Source: Eubacteriales bacterium
Lineage (GTDB): Bacteria > Bacillota_A > Clostridia > Christensenellales > Aristaeellaceae
Length of the DNA stretch: 7,339 bases
Assembly: GCA_029974855.1 (NCBI GenBank)
Contig: JARKQO010000075.1
Span: forward strand, 1 to 7,339
Direction: 5' to 3'
The notes below the pieces were generated by a model that did not search any database, was not told where the DNA came from, and saw nothing but the letters and a program-made list of their open reading frames with translations. This document shows positions 1-5,471 of the stretch, in pieces. Position numbers and translations under genes: made by a program. Positions within the stretch are counted from its first letter, which is position 1, and each line of letters opens with the position of its first letter.

Positions 1-166
1 ATCTCCCAGGCCCCCCGCCGATGTCCAGCACCTGGTCACCGGAGGATACATAGCGGTCCAGAAAGCGGCAGGTAAGAAAAAATTCCGGCCTGCCCACAAT
101 CCTGTTCCATTCCGTCTCCACCCCGGCGTCGTAATAGTCCCGAATGGTTTTGGTGATGTGGTCCAT
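1..166 (-). CDS. SAM-dependent methyltransferase, N-terminal part (runs off the left edge)
   Basis: This is the first 55 codons of a minus-strand gene cut by the window edge. The translation opens MDHITKTIRDYYDAG and reaches VLDIGGGPGR at about residues 46-55. That is the glycine-rich motif I of class I (Rossmann-fold) S-adenosylmethionine-dependent methyltransferases, which binds the cofactor; the acidic residue before the glycines is present. The start is the ATG at 164-166, with GAGGAGG (174-180) seven bases upstream. The substrate cannot be told, because the substrate-binding part lies outside the window. Such short N-termini (an EWNR-like stretch before motif I) are common in Methyltransf_11/25-type enzymes of Firmicutes. 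Just upstream is a terminator-like hairpin (194-232) that any transcript reaching this gene from further upstream must pass, so attenuation is possible. The family call is fairly sure; the exact role is unknown. Confidence 0.8.
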   Translation of the reverse strand, partial: MDHITKTIRDYYDAGVETEWNRIVGRPEFFLTCRFLDRYVSSGDQVLDIGGGPGR

Positions 167-173
167 GTTCACC

Positions 174-180
174 CCTCCTC
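174..180 (-). promoter_or_regulatory. Ribosome binding site of the methyltransferase gene
   Basis: GAGGAGG on the minus strand, seven bases before the ATG at 166. It fixes the start of the partial methyltransferase. It lies only about 13 bases downstream of the terminator-like hairpin at 194-232, leaving no room for a promoter between the two. Confidence 0.75.
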
Positions 181-193
181 CAAATTGATATGA

Positions 194-232
194 AAAAGCG
201 GCTAAAGCCTTTTTGCCGCTTTAGCCGCTTTT
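194..232 (-). terminator. Rho-independent terminator or attenuator hairpin before the methyltransferase
   Basis: A perfect 15-bp inverted repeat (194-208 with 218-232, arm AAAAGCGGCTAAAGC) closes a 9-nt loop. Read on the minus strand, the structure has the classic form: an A-tract, a GC-containing stem, then a UUUUU run and CAU. On the plus strand the tail is only four Us, so the minus direction is favoured, although the hairpin is nearly symmetric. It lies about 190 bases past the stop of the CvpA gene and could end that operon. Because it also sits immediately before the methyltransferase ribosome binding site, it may instead, or also, act as an attenuator in that gene's leader. Confidence 0.65.
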
Positions 233-262
233 GGGTTCTCCGATAGGACGGTTCTTGGCGCC

Positions 263-361
263 CTATCCATCAAATCCAGCAACGACGAAAGCCCGCGGTC
301 CATTTTTCGGATTCGCGGACAGAAAATCATTGCCGAAGGTTACCCTTGCAAGCTGGCGCAT
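263..361 (-). CDS. Possible 32-residue leader ORF upstream of the methyltransferase
   Basis: A minus-strand ATG (359-361) is followed by 32 codons and a TAG stop (263-265). The product begins MRQLARVTFGNDFLSANPKN and ends FVVAGFDG. A GAGAGG ribosome binding site (369-374) lies seven bases before the ATG. It sits between a candidate promoter and the terminator-like hairpin 194-232, the usual place for a leader peptide. I do not recognise the peptide. It has no transmembrane segment and no run of one amino acid of the kind seen in amino-acid attenuators; four phenylalanines are its only bias. It could equally be chance coding in a non-coding leader or in a dispersed intergenic element. Low confidence. 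Confidence 0.25.
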   Translation of the reverse strand: MRQLARVTFGNDFLSANPKNGPRAFVVAGFDG

Positions 362-382
362 CACAGAACCTCTCACAGAATT

Positions 383-417
383 TTGACAAAGGTACCATGG
401 GGGCGGATATTTGTCAA
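383..417. repeat. Inverted repeat TTGACAAA-N19-TTTGTCAA
   Basis: A perfect 8-bp inverted repeat (383-390 and 410-417) with a 19-base spacer. Each arm contains TTGACA, so each strand carries a -35 hexamer. On the plus strand GATATT (406-411) sits 17 bases from its TTGACA, but no plus-strand gene follows. The repeat could be an operator or a coincidence of overlapping promoter boxes. Confidence 0.4.
389..417 (-). promoter_or_regulatory. Candidate promoter for the methyltransferase transcript
   Basis: On the minus strand a perfect -35 box TTGACA (412-417) is followed 17 bases later by TACCTT (389-394). TACCTT matches the -10 consensus at three positions, including the important A2 and T6. Transcription would start near 382, upstream of the small ORF at 263-361. 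The -10 is weak and there is no independent support. Confidence 0.35.
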
Positions 418-422
418 TACGC

Positions 423-1136
423 CTATAGCTTCCGGTTCATGACGGACAGCAGCAGGTTCCCGTTCTCAAAGACCTTGGCCAAGGAGCTGGCCTCCACCAG
501 CTCCTGAAACTGCGGAATGGGGATCACGCTTTCCAAAAGGGGCATGGTGGTAAACACCACAAAGCACAGCACAACCCCCAGCAAAAAGCCGAAGAGGCCT
601 CCGGCCAGCCAGTCCAGCTGCTTGAGCACAGGGAAGCGGAACACCGCCCGCAGCAGGTTGATCAAAATGGTGAGAACCACAAAGCAGGCCACAAAGCATA
701 CCAGAAAGCTCAGCACGTTGATGCTGACGGAGAGGATGGTCTGGTTCACGTAATCCCCCACGTTGGTGGCCAAATTGCCCAGGGGGCTGAAAACCTGCTG
801 GCTCAGGTTGTGAGAGAGCAAGGTGTCCACGGGAGCGGGCAGGTTGGCCTTTTGCACGATCTCGGCGATCCGGGAATCGGTGAGGCTGCTGACAGCCTGG
901 CTGCTGAGGTCCAGGTTGCCCAGCAAGGTGGAGGAATCGGTGTAGCTGCTGATCATCCGGGTGATGTCCGTGTTGCCGCTGACCGCGTCGGCGATTTTGG
1001 GGAAGATCAGAAAGGAGGCCACCAAGGACAGCAGGCCGCCCCCCAGGTTCAGCACGCTTTGGATGAAGCCGCGGTAAAATCCAAAGAGCATGCAAAGCCC
1101 CACGACCCCGATGATGATGAAATCGATGACGTTCAT
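423..1136 (-). CDS. CvpA family integral membrane protein
   Basis: A 237-residue membrane protein of the CvpA (colicin V production protein) family. It has the family's typical N-terminus, MNVIDFIIIGVVGLCMLFGF followed by YRGF, in which a short hydrophobic helix ends in a GFYRG-type motif. Membrane segments are visible at about residues 4-20, 28-46, 137-163 and 176-199. A polar extracytoplasmic or cytoplasmic stretch of about 90 residues (48-135) separates the two pairs. The start at 1136 is supported by AAAGGAGG (1141-1148) four bases upstream. It lies 37 bases after the DUF5711-type gene on the same strand, so the two are very likely co-transcribed. The family's molecular job is poorly defined: E. 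coli CvpA is linked to colicin V export and envelope stress. Nothing here suggests bacteriocin production, so a general envelope role is more likely. Family assignment is confident; function is not. Confidence 0.85.
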   Translation of the reverse strand: MNVIDFIIIGVVGLCMLFGFYRGFIQSVLNLGGGLLSLVASFLIFPKIADAVSGNTDITRMISSYTDSSTLLGNLDLSSQAVSSLTDSRIAEIVQKANLPAPVDTLLSHNLSQQVFSPLGNLATNVGDYVNQTILSVSINVLSFLVCFVACFVVLTILINLLRAVFRFPVLKQLDWLAGGLFGFLLGVVLCFVVFTTMPLLESVIPIPQFQELVEASSLAKVFENGNLLLSVMNRKL

Positions 1137-1173
1137 GAATCCTCCTTTCCCCTTTCGGGCGGGAAGCGGGCCC

Positions 1174-2295
1174 TTATTGCTCCGGCAAGGTCAGCACGAA
1201 GACGTCCTCGCCGCTGGCCACCAGAATGCCGCCGCCCCGCAAGGTGCCGATAAACCGGGTGGCGGGCTGGCCCAAGGGTAACTCGTAGGCGGTAAAGCGG
1301 CTGGCTGTAAGGCCGGCCCGGTACAAATGGGTGCCGGATACCGCGTAGATGGCCCTGTTCCATACGGTGGCGCCGATACAGGTATCCGGCAGGCTGTAGC
1401 GCTTGTCCTGGGCGCCGCTGATCAGGCGCAGCTCCCGGATGTCAAACTGATTATCCGTCTGGGAGGTGGGGGCGAAGATCATCAAGGCGTCCCCCCGCTC
1501 GGGAATCTCGTTGCCGATGAGCCGCCAGCCGTATACCAACGAGCTTTGGGACGCGTCCTCGGTGCCCCGGTAGTTAAAGGAAAGCATTTTCCGGGTACCG
1601 ATGACCCTCAGCTTGCTGTTCTCGTACAGCACGGCATAGGTGCAGCTGTCCCCCAGGCTCACCTCGCCGGTGTACATCTTGCCCACCTCGAAGGTGTTCA
1701 GCAGGTAGTTGGCGGCGGTGCCGAACACGTCCAAAGACAGGGTCCACATGTACTCGCCGTTCTTGCCGTAAAAGGCCACATCCAGCAAAATCAGGTCCCG
1801 GTAGGCGTCCGCCTCCTCGTCCATATGGGCCCCGGTATGGTCCTTCACCACCAGCCGGGGGGAGGTGGTGTCCCCGATGACGGCGGCCACATACTGCTTT
1901 CCCGCCCGGGCAAACTGGATGGGCTCCCCCAGGTTGTCGTTGTAGGAGGACTTGCCGTTCTGGTCCAGGATGTAGATGGTGTTGCCCGCCCAGGCGGCCA
2001 CCACCTGGTCCGTACAGTCGTACCCGGCGTTGGAGCCGATTTGAAAGGTCCAGCGCACCGAGCCCGTGCCGGAGATGCAGTGGATGCTGACCCCGTCATA
2101 GTAGAGCAAATTGCTGCCAAAGGGCTTCAGGGAATCGTTATACTGGCAGGGAATCTTGTAGGCGGTAACGGAGGATTCCTGCTTGGGGGCCAAAAACCGC
2201 ACGGCCCCGTAGATCAGAGCGGCCAGCGCCAAAAGAATCCCGATGAGGATCATCAGGGCCCGCAGGCGGCTCATTTTGGGGCGGACTCTTTGCAT
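1174..2295 (-). CDS. DUF5711-type membrane-anchored beta-propeller-like protein
   Basis: A 373-residue protein with a basic N-terminus and one transmembrane helix at about residues 11-33. The remaining ~335 residues are a soluble, presumably extracytoplasmic domain rich in short beta-strand repeats. Segments such as LLYYDGVSIHCI, TIYILDQNG, SKLRVIGTRK and AIYAVSGTHLYRAG have the look of PQQ- or WD-like propeller blades. This layout, directly upstream of a cvpA-like gene, matches the DUF5711 family of Clostridia as I know it; no search was run. The start at 2295 has GGGAG (2301-2305) at suitable spacing. A second in-frame ATG at codon 8 lacks a ribosome binding site. A promoter with a perfect TATAAT lies about 115 bases upstream. 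No catalytic residues are recognisable. A structural or sensing role at the cell envelope together with the CvpA protein is inference. Confidence 0.75.
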   Translation of the reverse strand: MQRVRPKMSRLRALMILIGILLALAALIYGAVRFLAPKQESSVTAYKIPCQYNDSLKPFGSNLLYYDGVSIHCISGTGSVRWTFQIGSNAGYDCTDQVVAAWAGNTIYILDQNGKSSYNDNLGEPIQFARAGKQYVAAVIGDTTSPRLVVKDHTGAHMDEEADAYRDLILLDVAFYGKNGEYMWTLSLDVFGTAANYLLNTFEVGKMYTGEVSLGDSCTYAVLYENSKLRVIGTRKMLSFNYRGTEDASQSSLVYGWRLIGNEIPERGDALMIFAPTSQTDNQFDIRELRLISGAQDKRYSLPDTCIGATVWNRAIYAVSGTHLYRAGLTASRFTAYELPLGQPATRFIGTLRGGGILVASGEDVFVLTLPEQ

Positions 2296-2409
2296 GGCGT
2301 CTCCCTAAGCGGCTGCTTCGCTCATGATGAAAACGAAACAGAGCCGCGGTTTCATGCGAGGGCGGCGGAAAGGGGGCGGGGGCCCCGGGCGGCCAAACTC
2401 GTACCTTTT

Positions 2410-2438
2410 ATTATAGCCAAAAGGGGAGGGTTGCGCAA
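2410..2438 (-). promoter_or_regulatory. Promoter of the DUF5711-cvpA operon
   Basis: On the minus strand a perfect -10 box TATAAT (2410-2415) stands 17 bases from TTGCGC (2433-2438), which keeps the TTG of the -35 consensus. Transcription would begin near 2403, giving a leader of about 107 bases to the ATG at 2295. It diverges from the mgl promoter; the two -35 boxes are about 104 bases apart. Confidence 0.65.
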
Positions 2439-2542
2439 GGTTGGCAAAGGGGGGATTTTGGCAGTTACGCCATGATCATTCTCCGTTTCATATTCTTCCC
2501 GGCAATGACAATAAGTGTCCGCGATCGAGGCCAAACAACGCC

Positions 2543-2571
2543 TTGACAAAGGGTGTGCCACTCACTATAAT
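2543..2571 (+). promoter_or_regulatory. Consensus sigma-A-type promoter of the mgl operon
   Basis: TTGACA (2543-2548), a 17-base spacer, and TATAAT (2566-2571): both hexamers are perfect and the spacing is optimal. Transcription would start near 2578, leaving an untranslated leader of about 225 bases before mglB. A promoter this strong on a sugar-uptake operon would be expected to need repression or leader control. No regulator gene or clear catabolite-repression site was found nearby. A small interrupted palindrome GACA-N5-TGTC lies at 2507-2519, upstream of the -35, and is only a weak operator candidate. Confidence 0.85.
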
Positions 2572-2577
2572 ATTTTT

Positions 2578-2802
2578 ATGGGATCAAGATGAGGGGAGAA
2601 ATCTTGCATAGCGGACATGCACCAGGCGCCAAGCCGCTTGTATGCAGGGACTATGCAAGGACCAGGGAATACGCGGTTCATTCGCAAGGCCGCCGGGGCT
2701 GAGGGATGGATGTGGTTTTCCGCCATGATTTTGTAGCGAGGGCCCACGCGAGGGCGGCCTCCGCTATAAGATAAACCCCAAAAAACAAGGAGGTTATTCT
2801 TC
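2578..2802 (+). promoter_or_regulatory. Long structured 5' leader of mglB
   Basis: About 225 bases lie between the predicted transcription start and mglB. The 5' half has three overlapping pairings of one segment. CAAGAT (2585-2590) pairs with ATCTTG (2601-2606). CTTGCATAG (2603-2611) pairs with CTATGCAAG (2651-2659). GCATAGCGG (2606-2614) pairs with CCGC (2634-2637) and TATGC (2641-2645) with a 3-nt bulge. The 3' half has a stem of 11 positions (2734-2744 with 2756-2766) with one mismatch and one G-U pair, ending 20 bases before the Shine-Dalgarno AAGGAGG. No U-run follows it, so it is not a terminator. It matches no riboswitch I know; TPP was considered and rejected. Regulatory function is inference. 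Confidence 0.4.
2787..2793 (+). promoter_or_regulatory. Strong ribosome binding site of mglB
   Basis: AAGGAGG, nine bases before the ATG at 2803. It fixes the mglB start and is the strongest Shine-Dalgarno in the operon, in keeping with high expression of the binding protein. Confidence 0.85.
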
Positions 2803-3846
2803 ATGAAAAAATTGCTGGGACTGATACTGGCGTTGGTGATGGTTCTGTCCATGGTTTCCTTTGCCGCCGCCGAGGCGAAGACAGAGCTTGACATCCGCGC
2901 GCTTATCTGGAAGTATGACGACACCTATGGCTCCACCGTCCGCGCGGCGATGGACAAGTGGGCGGCGGCCTATTCCGAGGAGCTGGGCATCAAAATCAAC
3001 CTGACCATGTACGACGCGGCGGACGATATGGCCAAGCAGATCGAGCAGGCCACCATCATTTGCGGCGAGAAGCCCGATTTTGTGATCATCAACCTGGCGG
3101 AAGTGGCCAACGGACAGGTCCTTGTGGACATGTTCACGGAAGCGGGCATCCCCTTCCTGTTCTACAACAAGCAGCCCGCCCAGGAGACCGTGCAGTCCGT
3201 TCTGGTGGACACCGGCACGATCTTCATCGGTACCCTTGCCCGCCAGGCCGGCGACATGCAGGGCGAGATCCTGGCCGATTTGTACAAGGCTGATCCCTCC
3301 ATCGACAAGAACGGCGACGGCAAGCTCCAGTACGTGATGCTCAAGGGCGAAGCCAACAACGACGAAGCCATCGCCCGCACCCAGTACTCCGTGGAAACCG
3401 CCATTGCCAACGGCCTCGTGCTGGAGCAGTTGGGCGAGACCTTGGTGTGCAACTGGGACCAGGCCCTGGCGCAGGAAGCCATTACCGCCACCTGGGCCGC
3501 CTATGGCGAGCAGATCGAGGTCATCTTCGCCAATAACGACATGATGGGCCTGGGCGCTGTGGCCGCGCTGAACGGCGTGGGCTACAACACCGGCATCGAG
3601 GGCGATCCCTCCATCGTGATCATCGGCGTTGACGCCGTTGACTCCGCGCTGGAATCCATCAAGAACGGCGGCATGACCGCTACCGTGAAGCAGGACGGCG
3701 ACGCCATGGGCAAGGCCAATATCCGCATCGCGGTCAACGGCGCCCTGGGCAAGGAATGGCTGGACGGCACCGAGTATGTGTACACCACCGAAGACGCGTT
3801 CCATTGCATCCGCATCCCCTATGCCAAGATCACCGAGGTGGAGTGA
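2803..3846 (+). CDS. mglB: Galactose/glucose-type sugar-binding protein of an ABC importer (MglB-like)
   Basis: A 347-residue periplasmic-binding-protein fold (Peripla_BP_4) similar to E. coli MglB (332 residues). Residues 1-24 form a Sec signal peptide (two Lys, hydrophobic core, then AAAEA). There is no lipobox cysteine. Landmarks aligned by eye to E. coli MglB are: KYDD and Y42 (for D14/F16), N122-K123 (N91/K92), R192 (R158), W218 (W183), the ANND motif with N245 (N211), and D277 (D236). An EF-hand-like loop D168-K-N-G-D-G-K-L-Q176, with distal E239, matches the structural calcium site. Three sugar-contact positions differ: H152 becomes N186, D154 becomes E188 and N256 becomes Q297. The exact sugar is therefore uncertain: galactose, glucose, methyl-galactoside or a relative. 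It is first in the operon and separated from mglA by a hairpin, as expected for the component needed in excess. Confidence 0.88.
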   Translation: MKKLLGLILALVMVLSMVSFAAAEAKTELDIRALIWKYDDTYGSTVRAAMDKWAAAYSEELGIKINLTMYDAADDMAKQIEQATIICGEKPDFVIINLAEVANGQVLVDMFTEAGIPFLFYNKQPAQETVQSVLVDTGTIFIGTLARQAGDMQGEILADLYKADPSIDKNGDGKLQYVMLKGEANNDEAIARTQYSVETAIANGLVLEQLGETLVCNWDQALAQEAITATWAAYGEQIEVIFANNDMMGLGAVAALNGVGYNTGIEGDPSIVIIGVDAVDSALESIKNGGMTATVKQDGDAMGKANIRIAVNGALGKEWLDGTEYVYTTEDAFHCIRIPYAKITEVE

Positions 3847-3877
3847 TCCGGTGAGCTGACTGCCTTTGGACAGGCAT

Positions 3878-3912
3878 GGGAAGAGGCGTGGTTTCCCATC
3901 GCGCCTCTTCCC
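3878..3912 (+). terminator. Intercistronic hairpin between mglB and mglA (partial terminator or mRNA stabiliser)
   Basis: A perfect 11-bp stem (GGGAAGAGGCG at 3878-3888 with CGCCTCTTCCC at 3902-3912) closes a 13-nt loop and is followed only by TTTCAAT. The stem is strong but the U-run is short. It is therefore more likely to slow or partly stop transcription, and to protect the upstream mglB message from 3' decay, than to end the operon. Hairpins in this place, after the binding-protein gene, are a known feature of ABC operons. Confidence 0.6.
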
Positions 3913-3941
3913 TTTCAATAGCGGCAAAGAACGGTGATCGC

Positions 3942-5456
3942 ATGGAAGAAAACCAGTATTTACTAGAGATGATGGATATCGATAAGCAGTTCCCGGGCGT
4001 CCGCGCGCTGGACAAGGCGCAGCTGAGGCTTCGTCCGGGAACTGTCCATGCTCTCATGGGCGAAAACGGGGCGGGGAAATCGACCCTGATGAAATGCCTT
4101 TTCGGCATCTACAAAAAGGACGCGGGCACCATCCTGATGGATGGGAAACGCGTTGATTTTACCGATCCAAAGCACGCGCTGGCTCACGGCGTGGCCATGG
4201 TTCACCAGGAGCTGAATCAGGTGCTGCGCCGCAATGTGATGGAAAATGTATGGCTTGGCAGGTTTCCCCTGCGGGGCGGGTTCATCGACGGAAAGACGAT
4301 GCATCAGGATACCGTCCGGATCTTTTCGGAGCTGAACATCGATGTGAACCCCCGGGAGATCATCGGCAACCTGTCCGTCGCAAGGCGGCAGATGGTGGAA
4401 ATCGCCAAGGCCGTTTCCTATAACGCCAAAATTTTGGTCCTGGACGAGCCCACCTCCTCCCTCACCGAGAGCGAGGTGGAGCATCTGTTCGTCATCATCA
4501 AGCAGCTTGTGGCAAACGGCGTGGGCATCATCTACATCTCCCACAAGATGGACGAGATCCTGCGCATCTCCGACGAGGTGACCATCATGCGGGACGGCCG
4601 CTGGATCGCCACCCGCAGGGCCGACGAGCTGGACAACCAGGAGATCATCCGCCTGATGGTCAACCGGGACCTGACCCAGCGCTTTCCCGAAAAGACCAAC
4701 GTGCCCGGGGATGTGCTGCTGGAGGTTGACAATCTCAGCGGGAAATACGAGCCCGCCTGCCATGACGTAAGCTTTTCCCTGCGCCGGGGGGAGGTGCTGG
4801 GCGTCGCGGGCCTGGTGGGCTCCCGCCGCACGGAGCTGCTGAACACCATGTTCGGCGTGTATACCAAAGGCAAGGGCGAGATCCGGTTTCACGGCAAGCC
4901 CATCAAAAACAAAACGCCTGTGGCGTCCATCCGCAGCGGCTTTGCCCTGATCACCGAGGAGCGCCGCGCCACAGGCCTGTTCCCGGCCATGAACCTCACG
5001 TTCAACTCCACCATCTCCAACATCCTGGCCTACGGCAAGCTGCTCCTTTCCAACAAAAGGATGGTGAAGGACACCAAATGGGTCATCGACAGCCTGAAGG
5101 TGAAAACCCCCGGCCAGCGCACGGCCATGCGCAGCCTGTCCGGAGGGAACCAGCAGAAGGTGATCATCGGCCGGTGGCTGCTGACAAAGCCCGAGGTCCT
5201 GCTGCTGGACGAACCCACCCGGGGCATCGACGTGGGCGCGAAGTATGAGATCTACCAGCTCATTTTGGAGCTTGCCCGGGAAGGCAGGGGCATTGTGATG
5301 GTGTCCTCGGAGATGCCGGAGCTCATCGGCATCTGCGACCGGATTCTGGTGATGTCCGGAGGCAGGATGGCGGGCATCCTTCAGCGGGGCACGGATTTTG
5401 GAAACATTGAGGGCGAGCAGGAGACGATTCTCCGCCTGGCCGCAAAATATGTATAG
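3942..5456 (+). CDS. mglA: Sugar ABC transporter double ATPase (MglA-like)
   Basis: A 504-residue protein with two ABC ATPase domains, the length of E. coli MglA (506). First domain: Walker [10 protein letters not shown] (40-48), signature LSVARRQ (144-150), Walker B ILVLDEP (164-170) and switch His201. Second domain: a degenerate Walker A, GLVGSRRT (290-297), in which the usual GK is replaced by RR. It is followed by signature LSGGNQQ (399-405), Walker B LLLDEP (420-425) and Ser455 where the switch histidine would be. The GLVG-x-(K/R)-R-T form is the MglA pattern; RbsA usually has GLMGAGRT. A longer in-frame reading would start at 3876, but that lies before the intercistronic hairpin and has no ribosome binding site. 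I chose the ATG at 3942, which has GGTGATC (3933-3939), complementary to the extreme 3' end of 16S rRNA, and whose [10 protein letters not shown] fits family N-termini. It powers import through MglC. Confidence 0.92.
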   Translation: MEENQYLLEMMDIDKQFPGVRALDKAQLRLRPGTVHALMGENGAGKSTLMKCLFGIYKKDAGTILMDGKRVDFTDPKHALAHGVAMVHQELNQVLRRNVMENVWLGRFPLRGGFIDGKTMHQDTVRIFSELNIDVNPREIIGNLSVARRQMVEIAKAVSYNAKILVLDEPTSSLTESEVEHLFVIIKQLVANGVGIIYISHKMDEILRISDEVTIMRDGRWIATRRADELDNQEIIRLMVNRDLTQRFPEKTNVPGDVLLEVDNLSGKYEPACHDVSFSLRRGEVLGVAGLVGSRRTELLNTMFGVYTKGKGEIRFHGKPIKNKTPVASIRSGFALITEERRATGLFPAMNLTFNSTISNILAYGKLLLSNKRMVKDTKWVIDSLKVKTPGQRTAMRSLSGGNQQKVIIGRWLLTKPEVLLLDEPTRGIDVGAKYEIYQLILELAREGRGIVMVSSEMPELIGICDRILVMSGGRMAGILQRGTDFGNIEGEQETILRLAAKYV

Positions 5457-5471
5457 AGCGGGGGAAAGCGC

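Noticed and set aside
1327..2475. A 382-codon open frame on the plus strand opposite the DUF5711-type gene
   Set aside because: Its composition (Gly, Val, His, Gln repeats) is typical of an antisense shadow. The minus-strand gene has a promoter, ribosome binding site and membrane anchor.
2472..2479. The 8-bp palindrome ATGATCAT between the divergent promoters
   Set aside because: Too short and A/T-simple to call an operator on its own; no second copy was found near either promoter.
2589..2702. A 37-codon plus-strand ORF in the mgl leader as a leader peptide
   Set aside because: It would start about ten bases from the transcription start without a Shine-Dalgarno, and the product has no notable composition.
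2690..2730. A TPP-riboswitch-like GGGGCTGAGGGATGG stretch
   Set aside because: Only the CTGAG-like core resembles the thi box. The second conserved half (CTGATCTGGATAAT-like) is absent and the downstream genes are sugar transport.
2794..3927. A 377-codon open frame on the minus strand opposite mglB
   Set aside because: Antisense to a convincing binding protein with signal peptide and family motifs. The translated frame is Gly/His/Val-rich and has no family features.
3876..3941. The extended N-terminus of the ATPase from the ATG at 3876
   Set aside because: The extra 22 codons run through the intercistronic hairpin, have no ribosome binding site and do not resemble the family N-terminus, which matches from 3942.
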